From: Streptomyces griseus subsp. griseus
GTDB lineage: Bacteria > Actinomycetota > Actinomycetes > Streptomycetales > Streptomycetaceae
DNA length: 64,000 bases
Direction: 5' to 3'
NCBI RefSeq assembly: GCF_000720255.1
Contig: NZ_JOJE01000025.1
Span: 1 to 64,000, forward strand
Part shown: piece after piece, positions 34,756 to 43,641 of the stretch
How the letters are laid out: every line of letters begins with the position of its first letter
Numbering within the stretch: position 1 is the stretch's first letter
The notes under the pieces: generated by a model
What the model saw: only the letters and a program-made list of their open reading frames with translations
The model's database searches: none
Told to the model about the DNA's origin: nothing
Made by a program: the position numbers and the translations under genes

Positions 34756-35307
34756 GTGAGCGCAACGACGAGAAGTGACGGGGAGCTGCTGCGAGCCATC
34801 GCGGCGGACGGGGACCGTCATGCCTTCGAGGAGCTGTACCGGCGGTATGCGCCGTGGCTGACCGCACGCATGCGCAGCCGCTGCTCTGACGCCGGGGTGG
34901 TCGACGACGTCGTCCAGGAGACGTTCCTCGCGGTGTGGCGTGGCACCGCCCGTTACCGCGAGGAGGCCAGCGGCGACGCAGCCGGGTGGCTGTGGCGTAT
35001 CGGATCGCGACGCCTGATCGACGCCCTGCGCGGCGACGGGGCGCGCGGCCGGCTGCGCCAGACACTGGCGCGGCTGCGCCACCGGGACGAGGCGTCGGCG
35101 GAGGAACGCGTGCTCGCGGGGGTGGAGCACGGAGACCTCGCGGGCGCCCTCATAAGGCTCTCACCGGAGCTGCGGGTCGTCCTCCAGGCGACGGTCATCG
35201 ACGGGCTCACCACACGGGAGGCGGCCGTCCTGCTCGGCATCCCGCCCGGCACGGTCAAGACGCGGGCCCAACGCGCCCGCAAGCAAATGCGGGAGGCACT
35301 GGCATGA
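34756..35307 (+). CDS. ECF RNA polymerase sigma factor
   Basis: This 183-aa protein has region 2 (about 20-90: FEELYRRYAPWLTARMRSRC, VVDDVVQETFLAVWRG) and region 4 (about 125-180: LSPELRVVLQATVIDGLTTR, EAAVLLGIPPGTVKTRAQRA). The length is normal for an ECF sigma factor. The GTG start follows GGGGTT. It is followed by a zinc-type anti-sigma gene and an ABC-2 system, so it probably activates this same operon when the anti-sigma factor is inactivated. Confidence 0.93.
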   Translation: MSATTRSDGELLRAIAADGDRHAFEELYRRYAPWLTARMRSRCSDAGVVDDVVQETFLAVWRGTARYREEASGDAAGWLWRIGSRRLIDALRGDGARGRLRQTLARLRHRDEASAEERVLAGVEHGDLAGALIRLSPELRVVLQATVIDGLTTREAAVLLGIPPGTVKTRAQRARKQMREALA

Positions 35308-35402
35308 GGCGCGACACGAGCGGAGACCCCGGCCCGCGCGGATGCGTGCGGGGCGAGGGCCTGTGCATGCGGGGCGACGAGTCGAAGGAGGTGCCGGCAT
35401 GA
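35304..35402 (+). CDS. Possible 32-aa linker ORF between sigma and anti-sigma genes
   Basis: A 32-codon frame starts in an ATGA overlap with the sigma stop and ends in an ATGA overlap with the anti-sigma start, filling the 91-nt gap exactly. The peptide begins MRRDTSGDPGPRGC. The anti-sigma ribosome-binding site (AAGGAGGT) lies inside it. It may be a coupling device or chance; protein function is doubtful. Confidence 0.35.
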   Translation: MRRDTSGDPGPRGCVRGEGLCMRGDESKEVPA

Positions 35403-36235
35403 CATGGCACGTGGCAGAAGAGGACCTGCGCGCCTACGCCCAGGGCGAGTTGGCGGCGCCGATGCTCTGGTCGGCCGACACACATCTCACCGCGTGCGCC
35501 GAGTGCCGGGCACGGCTCGCGGCGGTCGGCGACCCCGTCGCACTGGACGCCGGCTGGGAGCGGCTCGACGCCGAGCTGGACGCGCCGCGCCCCGGACTGC
35601 TGGAGGGGCTGCTGCTGCGGCTCGGCGTGGCCGGTCACACGGCACGGCTGCTGACCGCGACCCCGGTGCTGCGCCGCTCCTGGCTGCTGGCGGTGGCGTT
35701 CGTCCTCGGCCTGACCGTGCTCGCCGTGTACCTGGTGGACGAACCCGCCCTGTTCCTCGCACTCGCCCCACTGTTGCCGCTCGCGGGCGTGGCGTTGTCC
35801 TACGGCCCCGGGCTCGACCCGACCTACGAGATCGCCGTCGTCGCCCCGATGCACGGGTTCCGGCTGCTGATGGTCCGCACGGTCGCCGTATTGACCGCGG
35901 GCCTCGTGCTGAACGGCCTGGCGACCCTCGCGCTGCCGGAGTACGGACTGCTGGCCCTGACCTGGCTGCTGCCCGCCCTCGCCCTCACCGCGACGGGCCT
36001 GGCGCTGATGCCCAGGCTGGGTCCGGTCCTGGCGCCCGTCCTGGTGGGCGGGGCGTGGCTGACGCTGCTGGCGCTGGCGAAGCGGCACACTCACGGCACG
36101 CTCGTGCCCTTCACGACGGCCGGACAGTCCGCCGCGGCAGCGCTCGCGGTCCTCGCCGCCCTGTTGCTCTTCCAGGCACGCGACCGCTTCGACGCCCGCC
36201 CCACCGGCGGCTTCGCGGATGGGGGCGCCGCGTGA
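35399..36235 (+). CDS. Zinc-finger (ZAS-type) membrane anti-sigma factor
   Basis: The 278-aa protein has an N-terminal zinc-binding anti-sigma motif, H29-x3-C33-x2-C36 (HLTACAEC), with His4 as possible fourth ligand. Six membrane helices follow (about 97-270, for example SWLLAVAFVLGLTVLAVYLV and LALTATGLALMPRLGPVLAP). It would hold the ECF sigma factor at the membrane until a signal releases it. AAGGAGGT lies 7 nt upstream. Polytopic ZAS proteins like this are less common than single-helix ones. Confidence 0.87.
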   Translation: MTWHVAEEDLRAYAQGELAAPMLWSADTHLTACAECRARLAAVGDPVALDAGWERLDAELDAPRPGLLEGLLLRLGVAGHTARLLTATPVLRRSWLLAVAFVLGLTVLAVYLVDEPALFLALAPLLPLAGVALSYGPGLDPTYEIAVVAPMHGFRLLMVRTVAVLTAGLVLNGLATLALPEYGLLALTWLLPALALTATGLALMPRLGPVLAPVLVGGAWLTLLALAKRHTHGTLVPFTTAGQSAAAALAVLAALLLFQARDRFDARPTGGFADGGAA

Positions 36236-36281
36236 CCACGCCCCCCGCCCCGTCCGCCCGCCGCACTCCCAGGAGCCCCGC

Positions 36282-37175
36282 ATGACCACCGGCCCCCTCA
36301 ACGACCCCGCCTCCGGCCCCACCACCGTCTCGGCCACCGGCCTGACCCTCCGCTACGGCGGCACGCGCGCCCTCGACGCCGTCTCGCTGGAGCTGACCCG
36401 TGGGGTGACCGGCCTCCTGGGCCCCAACGGCGCCGGCAAGACCAGCCTGCTGCGGGTACTCGCCACGGCCGTACCGCCGGACAGCGGCGCGTTCACCGTC
36501 CTGGGCCACGACCCGAGCACCACGAAGGGCCGCCTGGCGGCCCGCCGCACGCTCGGCTACCTGCCGCAGACCCCCGGCTTCCACCCCGACTTCACGGCCT
36601 TCGCCTTCGTCGACTACGTGGCGATCCTCAAGGAACTGACGGACCGCGCGGCCCGCCACCGCGAGGTGCGGCGCGTACTGGAGGCCGTCGACCTCGAAGA
36701 CGTGCGCGGCAAGCGCATCAAGCGGCTCTCCGGAGGCATGCGGCAGCGAGTCGCGCTGGCCGCCGCCCTCGTCGGGGACCCGGAGTTCCTCGTCCTCGAC
36801 GAGCCGACCGTCGGCCTGGACCCGGAACAGCGCATGCGGTTCCGCGAGTTGGTCGCCGAGGCGGGCGAGGGCCGCACGGTACTGCTCTCCACCCACCAGA
36901 CGGAGGACGTGGCGATGCTCTGTCACCGAGTCGTCGTCCTCACCCACGGCCGCGTCCGCTTCGACGGCACCCCGGCCGAGCTGACCGCCCGTGCGGCCGG
37001 CCGGGTGTGGGTGAGCGCCCAGCGCGATCCGGGCGCGCTGGCAGGCTGGCGCACCGGCACCGGCACGTTCCGCAACATCGGCGAGCCGCCGACCGGTGCC
37101 GACCTGCTCGAACCCACCCTGGAGGACGGCTACCTGCTCGCCCTCGACGGCGAGAGCACCGAGGTGACGGCGTGA
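36282..37175 (+). CDS. ABC transporter ATP-binding protein
   Basis: This 297-aa ABC-2 type ATPase has Walker A GPNGAGKTSLLR, Q-loop YLPQTPGF, signature LSGGMRQRVALAAAL, Walker B FLVLDEPTVGLDPEQ and H-loop LLSTHQTED. The ATG at 36282 has AGGAG 6 nt upstream. It works with the permease encoded 4 nt further on (GTGA overlap). Location in the sigma/anti-sigma operon suggests a stress-induced export or membrane-remodelling role. Confidence 0.92.
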   Translation: MTTGPLNDPASGPTTVSATGLTLRYGGTRALDAVSLELTRGVTGLLGPNGAGKTSLLRVLATAVPPDSGAFTVLGHDPSTTKGRLAARRTLGYLPQTPGFHPDFTAFAFVDYVAILKELTDRAARHREVRRVLEAVDLEDVRGKRIKRLSGGMRQRVALAAALVGDPEFLVLDEPTVGLDPEQRMRFRELVAEAGEGRTVLLSTHQTEDVAMLCHRVVVLTHGRVRFDGTPAELTARAAGRVWVSAQRDPGALAGWRTGTGTFRNIGEPPTGADLLEPTLEDGYLLALDGESTEVTA

Positions 37176-38707
37176 GCACCACGATCACCCGCCCCGCGCC
37201 CTCGGTCACCGAACCCGCACCCGAGCCCCGCCGCACGTCGGCCGTCCTCGACCTCGCCCGCTTCGAGGCGCGCGAGCTTCTGCTCCAGGTCCCGATCCTG
37301 GTCGTCTTCGGCCTCTACATCGTGTACGCGGGCCTTCGGCTGGTGACCCAGTCGGGCGGGACCGACGACTACCCGATCCTCAACCAGATCGACCGCGCCA
37401 CCCAGGCCGCGCCCCTCTTCCCGGCCATCGCCCTGCTCATCTGTGTCAACTCGGCCGCACTGCGCTCCCGCAAGCACCACACCGCGCAGCAGTTCGAGGT
37501 CCACCCGATGGAGCCGTGGCGGCGCACGGTCGCCCACATACTCTCGGCCGTGCCGTACGCGGCGCTGACCGCCGTGGTGGTGGCCGTCGAGTACACCCGG
37601 GAGACGCTGAAGCCGGGGGCGATCGGTCATGGCTCGTTCGGCGAGCTGGCCGTGGGCCCGCTGGTCGTCCTGCTCGCCGGAGTGATGGGCGTCGTGCTGG
37701 CCCGTCTGCTGCCGTCGCCGTTCGTCCCGATGTTGTTCGTGATCGTCGGCTACCTGGGCATCGTGCTCGCCTCCGGGGCCGAGGCGGAGGGCCATCGCAT
37801 CGGCTGGCTGTCACCGATCATCTTCCAGGACAACGGCGGCGACCCGGTCCCCGCCGACCTGCTGGGCCGCCTGGCCGGCTGGCACGCGCTGTATCTGGCG
37901 GGCCTGTGCGTCCTGCTGGCCTGTGTGGCGATCCTGGCCGCCGGCGGCCGGACCCGCGCCATCAAGGCGGCGACCGCGATCGCTGTCGCGGTGACGGCTG
38001 TGGGCGCGGTCGGGCAGGTCCCCGACTCGTCGGCCCTGGAGAAGGCACGGGAGACGGCGTCCAAGTCACCGGAGAAGGTCCAGTCGTGCGCCAGGTACGC
38101 CGGGTCGACGTACTGCTCGTTCCCCGAGTGGAACGGTGTGCGGGGGGAGTGGGGCGAGGTGGCCGCCCGCGTCCGGGCGGCTGCCGGGGGCCAGGCCGGG
38201 CAGACCCCGCTGACGGTGCGCCAGCGCATCGACACCAGCGGCGGTGTGGAATCCGATGCCTTTCTCAAGCCGTCCCGCACGCCGGGCCAGGTCACGGTCG
38301 GCACTCGCTGGGGTGGCAATCGCGTCCCCGAGTTCGCCGTGGCGGTCGCCTCCGTCCTGGTCGCGGGCACGGAGGACGAGGCCGGGACCATGTGCGACGC
38401 CCGCACGATCACCGTCATGTGGCTGGCCGTCGGCACTGCCCCGCACCCGCTGGACACCTTCCGCGATGTCCGGCTCGACGACTCCATCTCCGGTTCGGCG
38501 GTCATCCTGGCCCCCACGGAACCGCTGACCATGACCACCCAACAGACGTCGGTCGTCCGCGCGTTGCTCGACCGGCCGCGCGCCGAGGTGGAGGCCCGCG
38601 TCAAAGCCCACTGGACGGAACTGACGTCATCGAATACGACGACGGCCCAGGCGGCGAAGCTGCTCGGGGTCGAGGCACCGAAGGGGGCGGACGACTGTGA
38701 GGAGTGA
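37172..38707 (+). CDS. ABC-2 type permease
   Basis: The 511-aa protein has a Pro-rich cytoplasmic start, then about six helices in residues 40-290 (for example PILVVFGLYIVYAGLRLVTQ, VLLACVAILAAGGRTRAIKA). A long extracytoplasmic region of about 200 residues with two Cys (QSCARYAGSTYCSFPEW) follows, and ends acidic. The GTG start overlaps the ATPase stop. The substrate is unknown. The large outer domain is the distinctive feature. Confidence 0.82.
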   Translation: MSTTITRPAPSVTEPAPEPRRTSAVLDLARFEARELLLQVPILVVFGLYIVYAGLRLVTQSGGTDDYPILNQIDRATQAAPLFPAIALLICVNSAALRSRKHHTAQQFEVHPMEPWRRTVAHILSAVPYAALTAVVVAVEYTRETLKPGAIGHGSFGELAVGPLVVLLAGVMGVVLARLLPSPFVPMLFVIVGYLGIVLASGAEAEGHRIGWLSPIIFQDNGGDPVPADLLGRLAGWHALYLAGLCVLLACVAILAAGGRTRAIKAATAIAVAVTAVGAVGQVPDSSALEKARETASKSPEKVQSCARYAGSTYCSFPEWNGVRGEWGEVAARVRAAAGGQAGQTPLTVRQRIDTSGGVESDAFLKPSRTPGQVTVGTRWGGNRVPEFAVAVASVLVAGTEDEAGTMCDARTITVMWLAVGTAPHPLDTFRDVRLDDSISGSAVILAPTEPLTMTTQQTSVVRALLDRPRAEVEARVKAHWTELTSSNTTTAQAAKLLGVEAPKGADDCEE

Positions 38708-38708
38708 T

Positions 38709-39365
38709 GTGTCGCGTGCGCTGCTGTGGGCCCTCGTGCCCCCGGTGTGGCGGGCCCTGCCCTGGCGGGCGCTCGCGGTGGGGGGCGGGCTCGGCCTGCT
38801 GCTCGCCGCGAGCACCAGACTGCCGGACTCGACGCCCAGCTCCGAGACGGGACTTGCCGTGTTGCGGATGGTGGCCCTGTTCGGCGCGCTCGGCCTTGCC
38901 TTCCTTCTCGACGACCCCGCCCGGCACACCACCACGGGCGTCCCGGTGCGCCGCCCGCTCCGTGCGGGCCTGCGCCTGACCCTCGTGGCGCCGTTCATGG
39001 CGGCGTGGTGGACGGCGGCCCTGTTTCTCATACCGGCGGCATCCCGTCCGCCGGCTGGTTTCCTCACCCTGGAGGCGCTGGCCCTGGCCGCCTGCGCCCT
39101 CGCCCTGCCCGCCACGGCCATCCGCTTCACCACAGAGACGGAACCCGGCAGGATCGCGGCCTTCTGGCTGGGCATCACGAGCCTCGCCGCGTGTCTCGTC
39201 CCGGACAAGTGGGGCCTCTTCGTGGCCGAGGGGACGGGGGAGTGGGACACGGCGCACATGCGGTGGGCGGTGCTGCTGGGGCTGGCGGCGGTGCTGTGGG
39301 CGACATGCCTGCCGGAACCCTTGCGACGCCGGTCAGTGCCGCACTTCACCCCGACCGGCGTTTAG
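38709..39365 (+). CDS. Membrane protein, last gene of the sigma/ABC operon
   Basis: This 218-aa protein has about six predicted helices (for example LAVGGGLGLLLAAST, MVALFGALGLAFLLDDPARH, LALAACALALPATAIRFTTE). I recognise no family, but it is encoded 1 nt after the permease stop with GAGGAG upstream of the GTG at 38709 (an in-frame GTG at 38697 is an alternative). It is likely a partner subunit of the transporter. Confidence 0.75.
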   Translation: MSRALLWALVPPVWRALPWRALAVGGGLGLLLAASTRLPDSTPSSETGLAVLRMVALFGALGLAFLLDDPARHTTTGVPVRRPLRAGLRLTLVAPFMAAWWTAALFLIPAASRPPAGFLTLEALALAACALALPATAIRFTTETEPGRIAAFWLGITSLAACLVPDKWGLFVAEGTGEWDTAHMRWAVLLGLAAVLWATCLPEPLRRRSVPHFTPTGV

Positions 39366-39374
39366 AGGCTCACC

Positions 39375-40301
39375 TCACGTCTCCGTCCGGTACATCAGAT
39401 CCACCTCGTGCGTCACGAACCCCAGCCGCTCGTACACCGACACCGCCGCCTTGTTGTCCGCGTCGACATACAACATCGCCGTCGGCAGCCCTTGTGCGGC
39501 GAGATGGCGCAGCCCCAGCGTGGTGAGTGCCTTGCCGAGGCCGCCGCCCTGGGCGCCGGGGGCGACACCGAGGACGTAGACCTCACCGAGCTGCTGCTCG
39601 GCGTGGACCTTGGTCCAGTGGAAGCCGACGAGCCGGTCCCCGCGGAAGGCGAGGAAGAAGCCGGCGGGGTCGAACCAGGGCTCGGCCTTGCGGTCGTCGA
39701 GGTCGCGCTGGGTGAGGGAGCCCTGTTCCGGATGGTGGGCGAAGGCGGCGGCGTTGACGGCGAGCCAGGCCGCGTCGTCGGTGCCGGGGACGAACGTGCG
39801 GACGGTGACGCCCTCGGGGAGGGCCGGCTCGGACAGGTCGAGGTCCGCCAACGGCCGCCGCATCTGGCGCAGTTCCCGGAAAAGGGTGAGGCCGAGGACC
39901 TGGGCGAGGTGTCGCGCGGCGGAGTGGCCGCCGTGGGCCCACACGCGCAGCCGCTTGCCGGACGCGGCGAGGAGGGCGGCGCCGAGGGCCCGGCCGTGGC
40001 CGTGGCCGCGGTGGGAGGGGTGCACGACGAGTTCGGCGGCCGGTGCCTCGACGGGGTCGGTGTCCTCGAGCTGGGCGTAGCCGACGAGTTGGTCGTCGAC
40101 GGTCAGCAGCAGATGGGAGACGCCCTCGCGTGCGCGGCCGCGCAGCTGGAGCCGTCCCTGCTCGGACACCGCTTGCTGACCGTCGTTGCGGGCGGCTTCG
40201 GCGAGCAGGGCGAGGACGGCCTCGGACTGGTCCGGGGAAAGCGCGGAGTAGGTCTCGATGGAGCGGGAGCCGTAGGGCCGTACGGTGTCGTCGCTGGTCA
40301 T
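39375..40301 (-). CDS. mshD: Mycothiol synthase
   Basis: This 308-aa protein has two GNAT domains, N-terminal (about 40-140; AELVVHPSHRGHGHGRALGA) and C-terminal (about 165-305; VYVLGVAPGAQGGGLGKALT). The double-GNAT layout and the DADNKAAVSVYERLGFVTHE-VDLMY end are characteristic of MshD, which acetylates Cys-GlcN-Ins in the last step of mycothiol synthesis. The ATG at 40301 begins MTSDDTVRP. It is monocistronic and converges with the sigma/ABC operon. Confidence 0.93.
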   Translation of the reverse strand: MTSDDTVRPYGSRSIETYSALSPDQSEAVLALLAEAARNDGQQAVSEQGRLQLRGRAREGVSHLLLTVDDQLVGYAQLEDTDPVEAPAAELVVHPSHRGHGHGRALGAALLAASGKRLRVWAHGGHSAARHLAQVLGLTLFRELRQMRRPLADLDLSEPALPEGVTVRTFVPGTDDAAWLAVNAAAFAHHPEQGSLTQRDLDDRKAEPWFDPAGFFLAFRGDRLVGFHWTKVHAEQQLGEVYVLGVAPGAQGGGLGKALTTLGLRHLAAQGLPTAMLYVDADNKAAVSVYERLGFVTHEVDLMYRTET

Positions 40302-40494
40302 GCGTATGAGGGTAAAGGGAGGGCACCGCAAAGTGGCGGCACGGGGGAAGTCAAAGGGAGGGGCAGCGGTGAAGGCAAAGAGCGGGGCAAAGGGAAACCA
40401 GGATGTGACCATGAACCCCCTGTCGCGCTACGCGCGTTGACCCTAGGCTGCGCCGGACGGGGCCAACCACCTCAAGCAAGCCACAGGGGGGCGT

Positions 40495-42312
40495 ATGCCA
40501 GCCACGACCCAGCAGCACCCGACCCGCAGACGCCGTACGTACCGGATCGTCGCGGCCGCTGCCGCTCTGACCACGGCCGGTGCGCTCGCCGCCGCGATGC
40601 CCGCGACCGCGTCGGCCGGCGAGAGCCACAAGCCCGGCGGCCACGGCCACCTGCCGAGCCGCTACCAGGACGTGCAACTGCTGTCGTTCAACGACCTGCA
40701 CGGCAACCTGGAGCCGCCGTCCGGTTCGTCCGGCCGGGTCACCGAACTCCAGGCGGACGGTACGACGAAGACGATCGACGCGGGTGGCGTGGAGTACCTG
40801 GCGACGCACCTGCGGGAAGCGCGCAAGGGCAAGGCGTACTCCATCACGGCCGCCGGTGGCGACATGGTGGGGGCCTCCCCGCTGATCTCGGGTCTCTTCC
40901 ACGACGAGCCCACCATCGAGGCGCTGAACAAGCTCGATCTGGACGTCACGTCCGTCGGCAACCACGAGTTCGACGAGGGCGCCAAGGAGCTGGGCCGTCT
41001 GCAGCACGGCGGCTGTCACCCGACGGCCGGCTGCTACACCGACGAGGAGTTCGAGGGCGCCGACTTCCCGTATCTCGCGGCGAACGCGCTGAACGAGAAG
41101 ACCGGCAAGCCGATCCTCAAGCCCTACTGGGTGTGGAAGAAGAACGGCGTCAAGATCGGCTTCATCGGTGTGACGCTGGAGGACACCCCGGGTGTCGTCT
41201 CCGCCGAGGGCGTCAAGGGCCTGAAGTTCAAGGACGAGGTCGAGACGATCAACAAGTACGCCAAGGTGCTGGAGCGCCAGGGCGTGAAGTCGGTCGTGGC
41301 CCTGATCCACGAGGGCGGACTGCCCGCGTCGGGGTCGTACAACTACAACTGCGACTCGCCGGGCGCGGGTGACGGCATCTCCGGCCCGATCGTCGACATC
41401 GCCAAGAACGTCACCCCGAAGGTCGACGCCCTCGTCACCGGTCACACGCACGCCGCGTACGCGTGCACCATCAACGACCCGTCGGGCAGGCCGCGTACGG
41501 TCACCTCGGCCGCGTCCTTCGGCCGCCTCTACACGGACACCACGCTGACCTACGACCGCTGGACGGGTGACATCGCCCGTACCGCGGTGAAGTCGGCGAA
41601 CCACGTGGTGACCCGGACCGTCGCCAAGGCGCCGGACATGACCGAGCTGATCAGCAAGTGGAACACCCTGGCGGCCCCCATAGGCAACCGCCCCATCGGC
41701 TACGTCTCCGCGGATGTCCCCAACACGGGCACGGAGTCCCCGATGGGCGACCTGATCGCGGACGCCCAGCTCTGGTACGGCAAGAAGCTCGACGCGGAGA
41801 CGGACGTCGCGCTGATGAACCCGGGTGGCGTGCGGGCCGGCCTCACCTACGCGGCCAAGGGCACCGAGGGCGACGGAGTGGTGACCTACGCCGAGGGCTT
41901 CACCGTGCAGCCGTTCGCCAACACCGTGAACCTGCAGAACTTCACCGGCGCAGAACTGATCCAGGTCCTCAAGGAGCAGGTGAGCGGCTCGAACGCGGCC
42001 TCGCCGAAGATCCTGCAGCCGTCCGCCAACCTCACGTACACGCTGGACCTGACGAAGAGCGGCGCGGACCGTGTCGTCACCGACTCCATCAAGGTCAACG
42101 GCACGGCCGTCGACCCGGCCGCCACCTACCGCGTCGCGACGAACAGCTTCCTCGCGGGCGGCGGCGACGGCTTCACCACGCTGGGCCAGGGCACGAACGA
42201 TCTCGTCGGCGCCGACGATCTGACCGCTCTGGAGCAGTACCTCACGGCCAACTCCTCGGCGTCCGCGCCGATCGCACCGCCGGTGACGAACCGGATCACG
42301 GTCGTTCAGTAG
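40495..42312 (+). CDS. Secreted bifunctional metallophosphatase/5'-nucleotidase
   Basis: The 605-aa protein has a signal peptide (basic RRRRTYR start, cleavage near ATASAGE). The calcineurin-like metal ligands are clear: SFNDLHGNLE, TAAGGDMVGASPL, SVGNHEFDEG, ALIHEGG and VTGHTHAAY. A C-terminal 5'-nucleotidase substrate domain follows (about 360-590; ALMNPGGVRAGLTY, NSFLAGGGDGF). It releases phosphate from extracellular nucleotides, consistent with the phosphate genes nearby, although I see no convincing PHO box here. Confidence 0.93.
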   Translation: MPATTQQHPTRRRRTYRIVAAAAALTTAGALAAAMPATASAGESHKPGGHGHLPSRYQDVQLLSFNDLHGNLEPPSGSSGRVTELQADGTTKTIDAGGVEYLATHLREARKGKAYSITAAGGDMVGASPLISGLFHDEPTIEALNKLDLDVTSVGNHEFDEGAKELGRLQHGGCHPTAGCYTDEEFEGADFPYLAANALNEKTGKPILKPYWVWKKNGVKIGFIGVTLEDTPGVVSAEGVKGLKFKDEVETINKYAKVLERQGVKSVVALIHEGGLPASGSYNYNCDSPGAGDGISGPIVDIAKNVTPKVDALVTGHTHAAYACTINDPSGRPRTVTSAASFGRLYTDTTLTYDRWTGDIARTAVKSANHVVTRTVAKAPDMTELISKWNTLAAPIGNRPIGYVSADVPNTGTESPMGDLIADAQLWYGKKLDAETDVALMNPGGVRAGLTYAAKGTEGDGVVTYAEGFTVQPFANTVNLQNFTGAELIQVLKEQVSGSNAASPKILQPSANLTYTLDLTKSGADRVVTDSIKVNGTAVDPAATYRVATNSFLAGGGDGFTTLGQGTNDLVGADDLTALEQYLTANSSASAPIAPPVTNRITVVQ

Positions 42313-42392
42313 CGTTCAGCGGATCGTGAGCTGGGTCGCATAACCGGAGTAGAAGTTGCGGGTGGGGGGCATGTGCATGGTCGGATGGATCG

Positions 42393-43574
42393 ATGCGTTC
42401 CCCCCACCACATGCCAACGCATCCCTACCCGAACTCCTACGAGGAGTCTGAGCCCGAGCTCTGTCCCGAGCCGGAACCCGAGCTCCGGCCCGGCCCCGAG
42501 CCCTTGGCCCCGCCGAACCCTCGCCGCGGTCGCCGGCGTCGACGGCGGGGCCGTTTCGCGGGCCTGCCGTTCGCGCTGAAGAGCGTGGTCGCGCTCCTGG
42601 TGCTCGCCGCCTTCCTCACCCTCGCCGACCGCTGGGCCGTTCTCTACGCCGAGCACAAGGCGGCGGACACCCTCAAGGACAACCTGAAGCTGACCGCGGC
42701 ACCCGAAGTGGAGATCGGCGGCTTCCCCTTCCTGCCCCAACTCGTCGACGGACACCTGGACTCGGTGAAGGTCACCGTCCCGGACGTGGCGGCGGACCGG
42801 GTCACGCTGGCCGCGGTGTCGGCGACGGCCCGAGACGTACGGCTCGACGGTGACGGCCCGACCTCGGTGAGCGGAGCACACCTCCCGGAACTGCACGGCG
42901 ACGTCCTGCTGTCCTTCGCCGACATGAACCGCGAACTGGGCGCGTCCCAGGTGACGTTCAGCGGCGCGGCCCGCGACCGCGTCTCGGCGCGGGGCACCCT
43001 GCCGGTCGCCGGGCACGATCTGCGGCTCAAGGCCGACGTCCGGGTACAGCGCAACGGCGCGCGGGGCATCGCCACGGAGATCGGCGGAATGCGCCTGGAC
43101 ATCGGCGACCTGGCGACCTACCGCCCCGGCACCCGCCCCTCGGAGGGCCTGCATCTCACGCCCGAGTCCGCCGCCCGCCTGGCCCACGAGACCCAAAAGG
43201 TGCGGGCGCTGCTCGAGGTACCGTCGGTGGTTCGCCGTATGGGCGTGCCCCAGTCGACCGTGCGCGAGGCGCTGGCCAACGACGACCGGCTGGCCGCGCT
43301 GACCGGCGAGCCGCGCTTCGTCCACCAGGCCATGCGGGTCAACCTCCTCGACCTGGCGCTCGCCCACCCCGAGATCCTCGACCGCCTGGGCTTCGACCCG
43401 GCCCTCCTGGACGCCCTCTCCACCCTGACCCGCCCGGCCCTCGCCGACCGCCTCTCCCTCGCCTTCAAGCTCCCCACACCACCCAGCGGCGACCTGCGCC
43501 TGCGGGACGTGCGCGTGGAGAAGGAGGGAATCAGGGTGCGCATCGAGGGCTCGGACCTGGCGGTCGGTTCGTGA
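42393..43574 (+). CDS. DUF2993 (LmeA-like) membrane-anchored protein
   Basis: The 393-aa protein has a cytoplasmic Glu/Pro-rich N-terminus (about 18-45), an Arg cluster, one membrane helix (KSVVALLVLAAFLTLADRWA, about 63-82) and a DUF2993 domain outside. The domain is marked by EVEIGGFPFLPQLVDGHLDS and LSFADMNRELG. The mycobacterial relative LmeA acts in mannosylated lipid maturation. A second DUF2993 gene is at 59188. A start at 42411 is also possible. It follows the nucleotidase gene in the same direction. Confidence 0.82.
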   Translation: MRSPHHMPTHPYPNSYEESEPELCPEPEPELRPGPEPLAPPNPRRGRRRRRRGRFAGLPFALKSVVALLVLAAFLTLADRWAVLYAEHKAADTLKDNLKLTAAPEVEIGGFPFLPQLVDGHLDSVKVTVPDVAADRVTLAAVSATARDVRLDGDGPTSVSGAHLPELHGDVLLSFADMNRELGASQVTFSGAARDRVSARGTLPVAGHDLRLKADVRVQRNGARGIATEIGGMRLDIGDLATYRPGTRPSEGLHLTPESAARLAHETQKVRALLEVPSVVRRMGVPQSTVREALANDDRLAALTGEPRFVHQAMRVNLLDLALAHPEILDRLGFDPALLDALSTLTRPALADRLSLAFKLPTPPSGDLRLRDVRVEKEGIRVRIEGSDLAVGS

Positions 43575-43641
43575 AACCTCTGCCGGCTCCGGTCGACGCA
43601 CGCGATCAAGGACTGGTGAACAACCCTGCGGGGCAATACAC

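Noticed and set aside
40302-40494. Possible PHO box upstream of the secreted 5'-nucleotidase
   Set aside because: GTGACC and TGAACC words occur, but not as 11-nt direct repeats of GTTCACC; insufficient to call.
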